From the NCBI GenBank assembly GCA_905181755.1, contig CAJIYY010000022.1, forward strand, positions 1-36,233: DNA of 36,233 nucleotides, read 5' to 3'. Position 1 is the stretch's first letter; each line of letters starts with the position of its first letter. A model generated the notes under the pieces. The model was not told the origin of the DNA. It did not search any database and saw only the letters and a list, made by a program, of their open reading frames with translations. Position numbers and translations under genes: made by a program. Shown piece after piece: positions 1 through 7,784 of the stretch. Source of the DNA: Candidatus Dadabacteria bacterium UBA1144. GTDB taxonomy: Bacteria; Desulfobacterota_D; UBA1144.

Positions 1-305
1 ACTTTCTTAAATAAGACTTTCTCTACTATGTCCATAGTCTTATCACATGTAACCCTTAGCCCGTCAATAAAATTAGCCTCTAAGCCAGCCTTAGAAAGCG
101 CCTTAGTAATTTCAGCCCCTCCGCCATGAACAACAACAGGATTTATCCCGACGTAATTTAATAGAACTAGGTCCCTGGCAAAATTAGTGAATTCCTTAGA
201 CCCTATGCTTCCTCCAAACTTAAGAACAATAGTCTTACCTCTAAATTTTTGGATATAAGGCAAAGCTTCTATTAATGTTTTTGCAATTTTTAAATTATCT
301 TTCAT
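1..305 (-). CDS. argB: Acetylglutamate kinase, N-terminal part (cut by window edge)
   Basis: The enzyme phosphorylates N-acetyl-L-glutamate, the second step of arginine/ornithine synthesis, in the cytoplasm. About 101 residues are visible. Seen directly: the Gly-rich nucleotide-binding start KTIVLKFGGS, then VGINPVVVHGGG, which is typical of the amino-acid kinase fold and the acetylglutamate-binding loop, then IDGLRVTCDKTMDIVEKVL, which matches the family signature in this region. The start is the ATG at 303-305; no clear ribosome-binding site precedes it. The rest of the gene lies beyond base 1. It follows the recombinase gene on the same strand with a 62-bp gap, so the two may share a transcript, though no functional link is known. 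The identification is firm because three consecutive family motifs agree. Confidence 0.93.
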   Translation of the reverse strand, partial: MKDNLKIAKTLIEALPYIQKFRGKTIVLKFGGSIGSKEFTNFARDLVLLNYVGINPVVVHGGGAEITKALSKAGLEANFIDGLRVTCDKTMDIVEKVLFKK

Positions 306-367
306 ACCATTAAGGGAGGATTATAAAAGATATTTATAAAAATCTCTATCTTATATTTATTTTTAAG

Positions 368-1339
368 TTAGCCAAGGTCAAAGTTATTAATAACATCATA
401 TTTATTCTTTATCTTGTTAACGTGTTCGTATATTTCAGTTGATGAAATACTTTTATGGTCCAACATATCTCTCACATCAGAGATATTTGCTCCATTCATG
501 CACATAATTGTGGCAAAAGTATGCCTAAGTATATGTGGATGAATCTCTCTACCTAATAACTTCTTAGAATATTTAAGAACAACTCTATAGACCAAATATC
601 TGTCGATTTGAACTCCTTCTTTCTTTGTAAACAAGTAACCTAGTCTATTATCAGAATCTATTTTTTTTAATTTAATATAGTTCTCCAAAAGTGGTCCTAA
701 GTGTTTTCTTTCAATTGGAATCTCAGCGTAGTTACGCCTCTTCCTTAAAACATTTTTTATACAACAATTACCTAAATCAACATCTTCTATTTTAATTCTA
801 GTTACCTCAGTAGCCCTTAATCCTGTAAAAATAAGAAGCAGGACGAGTATAGAATCTCTGTGGACATTAAGAGAATTCGAAGACTGAGCACAAGCTGTCA
901 AGGCTTTGACAAAAAGCACTAACTCTTCCTGAGGTATCCATTTTGTATAATTCCTACTAATTACCTCTCTATTCTTTTTAATCAAGTTTGTTCTATCAAA
1001 CCCCCTAAGGAAATTTATTTCAATCAATTGTTCTCGAACTAAGAAATCTAAAAACTTGGAAAAACCAGAGATTTTCCTGCTAAGAGTACGATAGAATTTA
1101 TTAATAGAGATTGGATCATTCTTCTCTTTGTAGGGTCCCTTAAGTTTCTCAAAATAAGTTAAAAGTTCTTTTTTCTCTAAAAGAGTAGAGAGAGTGCTGT
1201 GTGGTATAGAATTATGGACTCTTTTAAAGTCATAGAGATAAATAGTAATATCTCTAAGATAGAGACTTATAGTATTATCCATTTTATTCTGAGTCTTAAG
1301 AAATTTTTCATATCCTATCAAAAATGTGTTCAAAGTCAT
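368..1339 (-). CDS. Tyrosine recombinase, XerC/XerD-like
   Basis: A phage-integrase-family site-specific recombinase, probably the chromosome-dimer resolution type. The C-terminal half has the catalytic set in order: Arg in FTGLRATEV, a Lys-rich beta-hairpin (LRKRRNYAEIPI), HILRHTFAT (His-x-x-Arg), a His in MLDHKSISST and the nucleophilic Tyr in EIYEHV. The N-terminal half looks like a SAM-like core-binding domain. The frame is open to a TTG at 1390, but the ATG at 1337-1339 gives about 323 residues, close to the family's usual ~300, and leaves the carD promoter free, so I chose the ATG. The neighbours are core genes and I saw no attachment-site repeats, so a Xer role is likelier than a mobile-element integrase. 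XerC versus XerD cannot be decided here. Confidence 0.88.
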   Translation of the reverse strand: MTLNTFLIGYEKFLKTQNKMDNTISLYLRDITIYLYDFKRVHNSIPHSTLSTLLEKKELLTYFEKLKGPYKEKNDPISINKFYRTLSRKISGFSKFLDFLVREQLIEINFLRGFDRTNLIKKNREVISRNYTKWIPQEELVLFVKALTACAQSSNSLNVHRDSILVLLLIFTGLRATEVTRIKIEDVDLGNCCIKNVLRKRRNYAEIPIERKHLGPLLENYIKLKKIDSDNRLGYLFTKKEGVQIDRYLVYRVVLKYSKKLLGREIHPHILRHTFATIMCMNGANISDVRDMLDHKSISSTEIYEHVNKIKNKYDVINNFDLG

Positions 1340-1391
1340 AAGATGAATATAAATTACTAATAATAAAGTAGTCAAGAACGAGAAAATCAAA

Positions 1392-1420
1392 TTGAAGATA
1401 TGAATGAAATGTGGGATAAT
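1392..1420 (+). promoter_or_regulatory. Predicted carD promoter giving a near-leaderless transcript
   Basis: TTGAAG at 1392-1397 and GATAAT at 1415-1420 are separated by exactly 17 bp, a good sigma-70-like pair. The carD ATG begins only 5 bases after the -10 hexamer, so the predicted transcription start falls at or next to the start codon. No ribosome-binding site is present. Initiation on a leaderless message is inferred, not shown. Confidence 0.5.
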
Positions 1421-1425
1421 ATATT

Positions 1426-1932
1426 ATGTATAAAGTCGGAGATAAAGCAGTTTATCCATCTCATGGCTTGGTCTCGATAACCGGAATCCAAAAACAAGAA
1501 ATTGCTGGTGCTACTCATGAATTTTTAATTTTAAAAGTTGTTGACAGTGATATAACAGTAATGATTCCAACTAATTCAGTTCAAGCAAAAGAATTAAGAC
1601 CTTTAGCGAAAAAGAATGAGCTAAAGACATTGTGGTCGTTAATAAAGGGTAAAACAAAATATAAGATTGAAGAAAACTTGAGCTGGAATAAAAGATATAG
1701 GTCTTATACTGAAAAACTAAAGACTGGGAATATAATCATGGCTGGAGAAGTTTTCAGAGAAATTAATGATATCTCTAAAAAAAAGGAATTGTCTTTTGGT
1801 GAACAGAAAATTCTTGAGAACGCTTTTAAAAGACTTGTAAAAGAAGTTTCAGCTTCTCTAAAATCAAAAGAAGAACTTGTACACGCAGACATAAAAAAGC
1901 TACTTTCCAAAGAAGAATTAATTAATATCTAA
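1426..1932 (+). CDS. carD: CarD/CdnL-family RNA-polymerase-binding regulator
   Basis: CarD-family proteins bind the RNA polymerase beta subunit and stabilise open promoter complexes, often at rRNA genes. The N-terminal ~65 residues form the Tudor-like RNAP-interacting domain (YKVGDKAVYPSHGLVSITGI, then a strand ending in MIPTNSVQAKELRP). The helical C-terminal DNA-binding domain includes the conserved Trp in SWNKRYRSYTEKL. The length of 168 aa is normal for the family. The gene is divergent from the recombinase and convergent with the phosphohydrolase, whose 3' end it overlaps by 15 bp (1918-1932). The start is the first ATG; it has no ribosome-binding site and sits 5 bases after a good -10 box, so the mRNA may be leaderless. 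The family assignment is confident; which promoters it controls is unknown. Confidence 0.9.
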   Translation: MYKVGDKAVYPSHGLVSITGIQKQEIAGATHEFLILKVVDSDITVMIPTNSVQAKELRPLAKKNELKTLWSLIKGKTKYKIEENLSWNKRYRSYTEKLKTGNIIMAGEVFREINDISKKKELSFGEQKILENAFKRLVKEVSASLKSKEELVHADIKKLLSKEELINI

Positions 1933-3321
1933 CTTTTTTCCATCTACTTTGTTCGGGACTTGTAAATTCAAAAAATCTAAGATGGTTGGAAAAAGGTCTA
2001 CTGTTCTAATCTTATCCTCGGAGACCATTCTATTCATAATCAATGGAACATGCATATGATCACTCTTCAGAGATCCATGTGACGACTTATGTTGTGGAAA
2101 CTCGAAATTACTTCTTAAATCAAATCCTGTCTCAGCACTAATAATGATATCGCCACTACGGCCAGATTTAAAAATTTGAACTATTTGAGTTAAAGCATCT
2201 GGATAGGATGTTTCAAAAGTTTTTTCAAGAACATCATCATAGGAGAGAAAATCTTTAATCCCTTCATATCCAAAAGGATCGTTTACAAGAGGAGTGTAAA
2301 ACACTCCCGTTTCTTTATCTTCAAGAAGTGCAATACCTCTTTTACTTTTAATAACTATTTGATTTTTTGTATTTAAGGACATGACTATATCTATTGCTTC
2401 AGATGTAAGCAATTTATCTATCAGCCCATCTGAGTTTCTAGAAGTATGCTTCTTTGACCAATCTCCATCTTCTCTAAGGTATATATGAGACATGGAATTT
2501 CCTGAAACCATAACAGCGGCATCAATATCAGTTAAATACTTTTTATGAACTAAAGGATAGGAAAAGACCTTGTACCCACTCCTTTCGAGAAACCCTGTCA
2601 AATCTAAGTGTGAAGATGTATTAGAGTGTCCATGGTCGCTAGTAATTATTAAGAGCGTGTCCTCAAACTGTTTTGTATCCTTCAACTTCTTAACAACTAT
2701 GCCAAGTTTATCATCGAAGTTAACAAAGGAATCTACTACGCTTTGACTATTACAGCCTGAGATATGTGAGTTAGAGTCAACACCCAAATAACAACAGAAA
2801 ACGAATTGTGCACTTGATTCTATTGCATCTAAAAGTTTTTCTGATGCAACGTTATCTATCAGTTGCGACCCTAAAAAATGAGACTTAACTTTATAATAAA
2901 ATTTAGATATTTGTGTCATATCAAATTTTGAAGGTAAACCTCTTGTAATTTCATTAAATATTGACCTTGAATCATTTACAATTTCAAAGATTGTAGCTTG
3001 TGACTTCTTCAAGTCTCTATTAAAGAGAAGTCCTTCAATTCCAACATAGCTTCTATGGGAGTTTAGAGAGCTTCTATTCTTAGAAAACTTAACTTTATCA
3101 AACCATCTAATGCCGGGCATATTGCTATTTCCTGGAAAGGTACCCATCAGAAAAGGAATATAGGCTGGGCCAGTAGTAGAAGGAAAAACACTAACAGCAG
3201 TAGAGAATGATCCGTTTTGACTTATTAAACTTTTCATATTCGGCATCAAGCCATTTTCTATATGAGTCTCCAAAGAATCCTTCCGAGCACCATCCAAAAG
3301 AAGAAAAATAACTTTTTTCAT
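1918..3321 (-). CDS. Alkaline-phosphatase-superfamily phosphodiesterase / nucleotide pyrophosphatase-like hydrolase
   Basis: A two-metal phosphohydrolase of 467 aa. The visible ligand motifs, in order, are: LLLDGARKD with Asp10; FPSTTGPAY with a candidate nucleophile Thr49/Thr50, in the position where NPP enzymes carry their Thr; LGVDSNSHISG (Asp and His); IITSDHGHSNTSSH (Asp-His); and SSHGSLKSDHMHVP with a late His. This is the complete set expected for the type I phosphodiesterase/NPP branch. There is no signal peptide, so it is probably cytoplasmic. The substrate cannot be read from sequence. It follows the small 3334-3639 gene by 12 bp on the same strand and may be co-transcribed with it. 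Its 3' end overlaps carD. No good ribosome-binding site is seen before the ATG. Confidence 0.8.
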   Translation of the reverse strand: MKKVIFLLLDGARKDSLETHIENGLMPNMKSLISQNGSFSTAVSVFPSTTGPAYIPFLMGTFPGNSNMPGIRWFDKVKFSKNRSSLNSHRSYVGIEGLLFNRDLKKSQATIFEIVNDSRSIFNEITRGLPSKFDMTQISKFYYKVKSHFLGSQLIDNVASEKLLDAIESSAQFVFCCYLGVDSNSHISGCNSQSVVDSFVNFDDKLGIVVKKLKDTKQFEDTLLIITSDHGHSNTSSHLDLTGFLERSGYKVFSYPLVHKKYLTDIDAAVMVSGNSMSHIYLREDGDWSKKHTSRNSDGLIDKLLTSEAIDIVMSLNTKNQIVIKSKRGIALLEDKETGVFYTPLVNDPFGYEGIKDFLSYDDVLEKTFETSYPDALTQIVQIFKSGRSGDIIISAETGFDLRSNFEFPQHKSSHGSLKSDHMHVPLIMNRMVSEDKIRTVDLFPTILDFLNLQVPNKVDGKKLDIN

Positions 3322-3333
3322 AATATTAAGAAA

Positions 3334-3639
3334 TTACCTCTTTTTCTCCCATTCTTCCTTAGATACAATGAAACCTTTACCGTCTCTATAAACCTCTTCA
3401 CCGTTAACCTTCTCAGAAACTTCATCGCTCCATCTCTCATTCTTTAACCATCGCTGAGGGTGAGGAACGAACCTCTCTTCACTTGTAGCCCTATATAGGC
3501 TATTAAATCTTGACGCTAGCTCCTGAACAGAAAGATTAGTCTTTATTTTCACAAATTCCATCCGAGCTTTCTTTTTATCAACTTTTCTGCCTAATAGCAG
3601 ACTCCAGAAAAGCTCAAATTCTTCTTCTTTTCTTCCCAT
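3334..3639 (-). CDS. Small stand-alone protein resembling the C-terminal domain of phage replication proteins
   Basis: A hydrophilic protein of about 101 aa. The layout ELFWSLL...K.DKKKARMEFVKI, then a short helical stretch (VQELASRFNSLY), then FVPHPQRWLKNERWSDE, matches a module I know from the C-termini of phage and prophage replication or helix-turn-helix proteins (pattern FW..YP.K..K..A...F, ending P.p..WL...RW.DE). Here it stands alone, without an N-terminal DNA-binding domain, and is followed by an unrelated extension (VNGEEVYRDGKGFIV). The start is the ATG at 3639, preceded by AAGAGA at suitable spacing; a GTG at 3645 is a less likely alternative. It lies 12 bp upstream of the phosphohydrolase on the same strand. 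The function is unknown and the homology is judged by eye. Confidence 0.6.
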   Translation of the reverse strand: MGRKEEEFELFWSLLLGRKVDKKKARMEFVKIKTNLSVQELASRFNSLYRATSEERFVPHPQRWLKNERWSDEVSEKVNGEEVYRDGKGFIVSKEEWEKKR

Positions 3640-3695
3640 AATCACAATCTCTTAAAAGTTTACCTTCTCTTGTATGATTTACTATTTAATCTAGA

Positions 3696-4877
3696 TTAAT
3701 TAGAGAATTTTTCTAGTTTCTTCATTACTTTAATTAATTTATCAATATGCTTTTTCTTATGAGTAGACATAAATGTTAACCTAATTCTTGATTCTCCAAC
3801 TGGTACCGAAGGAGGTCTTACTGCAGGAATATAAATCTGATTCTCTAGTAAGAATTTAGAATACATAAGGGCTTTTCTTTCATCACCAACAATTATAGGA
3901 ACAATTGGTGTAGTAGATTTTAAGTAATTGTGGCTTGAACCTTCAAGGTAACTTTGGAAGTACTTAATATTATCATAGAGCTTCTCTCTCAAAATATTAT
4001 CTTTTCTAATTATAGATATAGCCTTTAGAGAAGCACTAAGTGCCGGGGCGGGAAGAGAAGTGTCGAATATGAAAGACCTGGCCTTGTTCTTTAAGAAATC
4101 AATCAAGTCTCTAGATCCTGCAACATATCCTCCGATTGAACCTACTGCCTTTGACAAAGTACCCATACAAATATCAATTTTATCTTGAACCTGAAACATT
4201 TCTGATGCACCACTACCAGTATCTCCTAAAACTCCAGTTGCATGTGCTTCGTCAATCATAGAAATGCAATCATACTCATCGCATAATTCAACAATCTTGT
4301 CCAATGGTGCAATGTCCCCATCCATACTAAAAACACTGTCGGTCAAAATCATCTTTTTTTCTTTATTAGATTTATATTTTTGAAGCTTTTTCTTCAAATC
4401 TACCATATCGGAGTGCTTATATATAACTATTTTACTTCCTGCTAACCTGGCACCATCAATTAGGCATGCATGGTTTAGCTCATCACTAAAGATTATATCT
4501 TTCTTACTCATTATAGAAGGAATAGTCCCTATGCTAGCTAGGTAACCTGAGCTGAAGACTATTGAATCTTCAGTTTTTTTAAAACTTGCAATTTCCTCTT
4601 CTAACTTACGATGCAAACTAGAAGTGCCCGTAACTAGCCTTGATCCTCCAGTCCCAACACCATACTTTGAAGCAGAACTAATAGAAGAATTAATTACTTT
4701 TGGATTCGTTGTTAATCCTAAGTAATTATTAGATGCAAACTGATAACAGCTTTTCTTATTTATAATAACTTCTGGGCTCATAGAAGATGATATTTCAACT
4801 AAAGTTCTGTGTAGATTAGATTCTTTAATCTTAGTGAGATTCTTTTTAACCCAGTAATCAAGACTATTAACTTTCAT
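3696..4877 (-). CDS. bioF: 8-amino-7-oxononanoate synthase
   Basis: A PLP enzyme that condenses pimeloyl-ACP/CoA with L-alanine to give 8-amino-7-oxononanoate (KAPA), the first step in assembling the biotin rings. It belongs to the alpha-oxoamine synthase family: FASNNYLGL near residue 48, YGVGTGGSRLVTGTSSLH, SDELNHACLIDGARL, MIDEAHATGVLG (Asp to the PLP nitrogen, plus His), and the Schiff-base lysine in GTLSKAVGSIGG (about Lys243). The length of 393 aa is normal. The start ATG lies inside the 3' end of bioA (11-bp overlap), indicating translational coupling. BioF's relative, 2-amino-3-ketobutyrate ligase, is excluded mainly by the bioB-bioA context. Confidence 0.94.
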   Translation of the reverse strand: MKVNSLDYWVKKNLTKIKESNLHRTLVEISSSMSPEVIINKKSCYQFASNNYLGLTTNPKVINSSISSASKYGVGTGGSRLVTGTSSLHRKLEEEIASFKKTEDSIVFSSGYLASIGTIPSIMSKKDIIFSDELNHACLIDGARLAGSKIVIYKHSDMVDLKKKLQKYKSNKEKKMILTDSVFSMDGDIAPLDKIVELCDEYDCISMIDEAHATGVLGDTGSGASEMFQVQDKIDICMGTLSKAVGSIGGYVAGSRDLIDFLKNKARSFIFDTSLPAPALSASLKAISIIRKDNILREKLYDNIKYFQSYLEGSSHNYLKSTTPIVPIIVGDERKALMYSKFLLENQIYIPAVRPPSVPVGESRIRLTFMSTHKKKHIDKLIKVMKKLEKFSN

Positions 4878-6189
4878 TTTCTGTTGCTTCTTTTATCGAC
4901 TTATAAATAGATTTTGTAAGCTTCTTTAGTTCTTTTTGTTTAATTGAAATTGGTGGCATTATAACTATAGTGTCCCCAAGAGGTCTGATTAGAACACCTT
5001 CTCGCCTAGCTATATCACAAACCTTCTTGCTGATTCTATCTTTCAATTCATAAGAAACATCATTCTTTGGATCTTTTTTCAAATCAATTCCTGCCATTAG
5101 ACCCTTATTCCTAATTCCTGACACATGCTTAAGTCCTGAAAATTCTTTTAGTTCATCCTCAAAAATTTTTATTGTCGTTTTAGCCTTTATGATAGTTTTT
5201 TCATCCTCAAAAATTTCGAGATTTGCTATTGCGGCGGAACACGCAATTGGATTACCACTATAACTATGGCCATGAAAAAAAGCTTTCATCTCTTCATGAT
5301 CTCCAAGAAATGTCTCAAAAATTTGATTTGTAGTAATAGTTGCTGAGAGTGGAAGGTACCCCCCAGTCAACCCTTTCCCTAAAACTAAAATATCTGGAGT
5401 TACGTTATCATGGTCGCAGGCAAACATTTCACCTGTCCTACCAAATCCTGTCGCAACCTCATCAAGTATAAGTAAGACATCATACTTCTTACAAAGTTTA
5501 CTAATTTCTTTTAAATATCCATCTTTTGCAACTTTGATTCCACCTGCCGCTTGGACATAAGGCTCTATAATAAGTGCAGCAACAGTATCGGCCTTTTCAC
5601 TAAATAGAGTTTTTAGTTCTGAGATTGTTAAATCAGAAGAATCATAAGATGAAACTTGATAAGACTCGAACAATAAAGGCTTAAATGTAGAATGAAAGGC
5701 ATCTATCCCGCCGACAGAGACAGCTCCAAGAGTATCCCCATGATACCCTCCTTTAAGGCATACAAATTTTGACTTTTTTGACTTACCTTTAATAAGCCAA
5801 TACTGAAAAGCCATCTTTAGGGCTACTTCCACAGCACTTGCACCATCTCCGGAATAAAAGACTTTCTTTAAACCCTTAGGGGAAATATCAATCAACTTCT
5901 TTGCAAGCAATGACGCTGACGGATTAGTGATTCCAAGCAAAGTAGAATGAGCGACTTTATCAACCTGTTTCTTTATAGCAGAGTTGATTTTGGAAACTTT
6001 ATGTCCGTGAATATTGACCCACAAAGATGATACTCCATCAATATACCTATTGCCGTCCGAATCAATTAAGAAAACACCATCTGAGTTCTCTATAACCAAA
6101 GGCTCTTCATTTAAGTAATCCTTCATTTGGGTAAAAGGATGCCAAATATAGTCTAAATCATAAGATTTTATTTTGTTTGAGGTAGTCAT
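4867..6189 (-). CDS. bioA: Adenosylmethionine-8-amino-7-oxononanoate aminotransferase
   Basis: A PLP class III aminotransferase that converts KAPA to 7,8-diaminopelargonate using SAM as amino donor. Seen: IWHPFTQMKDY at residues 15-25, a BioA hallmark; FYSGDGASAVEVALKMA; GGYHGDTLGA; LILDEVATGFGRTG; the PLP lysine in VLGKGLTGGYLPL (about Lys272); and HGHSYSGNPIACSAA, typical of BioA. At 440 aa it is normal length. It lies between bioB (9-bp gap) and bioF (11-bp overlap) in one minus-strand operon. No clear ribosome-binding site precedes the ATG, so re-initiation after bioB is likely. No bioD gene is present in this cluster, so dethiobiotin synthesis must be encoded elsewhere or be replaced. 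Confidence 0.95.
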   Translation of the reverse strand: MTTSNKIKSYDLDYIWHPFTQMKDYLNEEPLVIENSDGVFLIDSDGNRYIDGVSSLWVNIHGHKVSKINSAIKKQVDKVAHSTLLGITNPSASLLAKKLIDISPKGLKKVFYSGDGASAVEVALKMAFQYWLIKGKSKKSKFVCLKGGYHGDTLGAVSVGGIDAFHSTFKPLLFESYQVSSYDSSDLTISELKTLFSEKADTVAALIIEPYVQAAGGIKVAKDGYLKEISKLCKKYDVLLILDEVATGFGRTGEMFACDHDNVTPDILVLGKGLTGGYLPLSATITTNQIFETFLGDHEEMKAFFHGHSYSGNPIACSAAIANLEIFEDEKTIIKAKTTIKIFEDELKEFSGLKHVSGIRNKGLMAGIDLKKDPKNDVSYELKDRISKKVCDIARREGVLIRPLGDTIVIMPPISIKQKELKKLTKSIYKSIKEATENES

Positions 6190-6198
6190 AAGGTAAAA

Positions 6199-7191
6199 CT
6201 ATTTGATACTATCATATCTATCTCGAATAGGCATCTGGAGGTCTTCTATCATTTTCAAATCTTCTTCTGGCGGTCTCCCCTCTGTTGTTAGATAATTACC
6301 AATTATCATCCCATTTGATCCAGCCATTATTCCCATAGATTGCAGGTCTCTAAGAGTTATTTCTCTACCGCCTCCCGACATTAGAACTTTCTCAGGCATT
6401 ATAAGTCTAAAAATAGCGATAGTCTTAATAGCTTCAAGGCTTGCGACTGGCTTCATGTGAGCCAATGGTGTGTTTGGCCTAGGGTTTAAAAAGTTCATAG
6501 GAACAGTATGTGGATCTAAATCTTTAATCTCAAAAGCTAATTCAATTCTTTGTTTAACGCTTTCACCTAGCCCTATAATTCCACCACAACAGAGCTCCAT
6601 TCCAGCTTTCTTAACTAACCTTGCGGTTGACACTCTTTCATCATAAGTATGAGTGGTACAAACATTAGGGAAAAATTCCCTGCAAGATTCAATATTATGG
6701 TTGTATCTCCATACCCCGGCTTCCTTTAAACCAAAGGCCTGGTCTTCTGTAAGACTTCCAAGAGAACAGCCAACCTCTAGCTTGGTATTATTTTTAACTA
6801 TCTCGATTGACTCAATAACCTTTTCGAACTGACTCTTGCTTGGACCCTTAACCGCCATAACAATACAAAAATCAAATGCTCCCATCTTCTCAGATTGAAG
6901 AGCAGCTTGCAAGACTTCGTCTGGGTCTAGCAATGAGTGCTTTGATATCGGTGAAGAATAATGAACAGATTGCGAACAAAACGAACAGTCCTCAGAGCAA
7001 TCGCCTGTTTTAGCACTTATTATAGAGCGCAAAAAAACTCCATCTCCTTTGTATTTCAGAGTTACCTTTCTAGCCAAGCTTGTTAATTCAAGAATCCTAT
7101 TTTTAGGAAATTCTGTAAGTTCCATTGCTTCTTTAAAATTAATACTTCCATCCTTCTTTAATAGCTTATCTTCTAAGTATTGTATATCCAT
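6199..7191 (-). CDS. bioB: Biotin synthase (radical SAM)
   Basis: Inserts sulfur into dethiobiotin to give biotin. The radical-SAM [4Fe-4S] cysteines are in AKTGDCSEDCSFCSQSVHY (CxxxCxxC, about Cys65, 69, 72). Further family residues are Cys and Asn in EAGVWRYNHNIES, GGIIGLGES, FLNPRPNTPLA and the C-terminal MSGGGRE, whose Arg binds the second cluster. The frame extends to a TTG at 7203, but the ATG at 7191 is preceded by AGGTTGGGA at reasonable spacing, giving about 330 aa, so I chose it. It is the first gene of the bioB-bioA-bioF operon, divergent from the unknown gene at 7268. I found neither a BirA-type nor a BioR-type palindrome in the intergenic region. Confidence 0.95.
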   Translation of the reverse strand: MDIQYLEDKLLKKDGSINFKEAMELTEFPKNRILELTSLARKVTLKYKGDGVFLRSIISAKTGDCSEDCSFCSQSVHYSSPISKHSLLDPDEVLQAALQSEKMGAFDFCIVMAVKGPSKSQFEKVIESIEIVKNNTKLEVGCSLGSLTEDQAFGLKEAGVWRYNHNIESCREFFPNVCTTHTYDERVSTARLVKKAGMELCCGGIIGLGESVKQRIELAFEIKDLDPHTVPMNFLNPRPNTPLAHMKPVASLEAIKTIAIFRLIMPEKVLMSGGGREITLRDLQSMGIMAGSNGMIIGNYLTTEGRPPEEDLKMIEDLQMPIRDRYDSIK

Positions 7192-7254
7192 ATCATTTCC
7201 CAACCTAAAACAAGATATATTCTACATATAATATTGGCTTTATTCAAACTAAGT

Positions 7255-7260
7255 TATAAT
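7255..7260 (+). promoter_or_regulatory. -10 box (TATAAT) for the gene at 7268
   Basis: A perfect TATAAT ends 7 bases before the ATG at 7268 and no ribosome-binding site is present, so transcription probably begins at or next to the start codon. The -35 region is weak: TTGGCT at 7234-7239 with only 15 bp spacing. Leaderless initiation is inferred. Confidence 0.4.
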
Positions 7261-7267
7261 TGGTTGA

Positions 7268-7783
7268 ATGAAAGATAAAATCATCAAATTAAAGGAGTCT
7301 ATTTGGGAAGAAATAAGGGGAAGCCTATTGTCCTGCTCAGACATAGGAGAGTTTGACTCCGACCTTCTGCATAATGAAGATATCCCTAGAAGAATATACA
7401 AAGGGAGAGCTGTAATACCAGATTCTATTTTCAACAAGATTTCAGATAATCAGATTAAAGACTCAGAGTTATATGCTACTGCTATAGAATCCTTAGCTTT
7501 AGCAGCAGCTTTAAGGCTAAGGATTAACGAAGAATTCAGCATCATTTTCTCTAAATGCTATTCATGTATCTATTTTAAAAGAAGCGATAACATCTCCTTC
7601 CAGTATGAGCAGATTTTCTTTTCGACGAAATTTATTGAAAAATTCGGAATTGACTTTAAATGGAACTCTAACAATCAAGACTTAAAAGAGTTTCTAAAAT
7701 TAATGTTCAATCTAATTCTTGCATGGAGCAAGGATCATGAAAAATATACTCTTGACTTAAAAGCATTTAAGAATCAGCTCTAA
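7268..7783 (+). CDS. Hypothetical protein, 171 aa
   Basis: I do not recognise this protein. It is predicted soluble, with no signal peptide or membrane segment. The N-terminal ~55 residues are mixed acidic and basic. A hydrophobic helix-like stretch follows (TAIESLALAAALRLRI), then a CYSC pair (CxxC) near residue 98, and a largely helical C-terminus (EFLKLMFNLILAWSKDHEKYTLDLKAF). It stands between two divergent or convergent partners: bioB starts 76 bp away on the other strand, and mqnC ends 1 bp after this stop codon on the other strand. The start ATG is 7 bases after a TATAAT box and has no ribosome-binding site. The coding character looks real: there is one long uninterrupted frame fitting exactly between its neighbours. 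No function is proposed. Confidence 0.72.
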   Translation: MKDKIIKLKESIWEEIRGSLLSCSDIGEFDSDLLHNEDIPRRIYKGRAVIPDSIFNKISDNQIKDSELYATAIESLALAAALRLRINEEFSIIFSKCYSCIYFKRSDNISFQYEQIFFSTKFIEKFGIDFKWNSNNQDLKEFLKLMFNLILAWSKDHEKYTLDLKAFKNQL

Positions 7784-7784
7784 T

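Noticed and set aside
368..1339. Integron or genomic-island integrase
   Set aside because: No att-like repeats, tRNA target or accessory cargo lie nearby; the neighbours are argB and carD, and the protein looks like a Xer recombinase.
3686..3699. Perfect palindrome TTAATCTAGATTAA overlapping the bioF stop codon
   Set aside because: It is short and AT-rich at a gene end, with no T-tract and no second copy seen, so chance is a sufficient explanation.
5152..5216. Direct repeat of about 17 bases (TTCATCCTCAAAAATTT) twice within bioA
   Set aside because: It lies in coding sequence and reflects two IFEDE peptide stretches close together; there is no sign of a regulatory or mobile repeat.
7192..7267. 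Biotin operator (BirA- or BioR-type) before bioB
   Set aside because: I looked for TTGTAAACC-type inverted repeats and TTATnTATAA-type sites and found no acceptable match.
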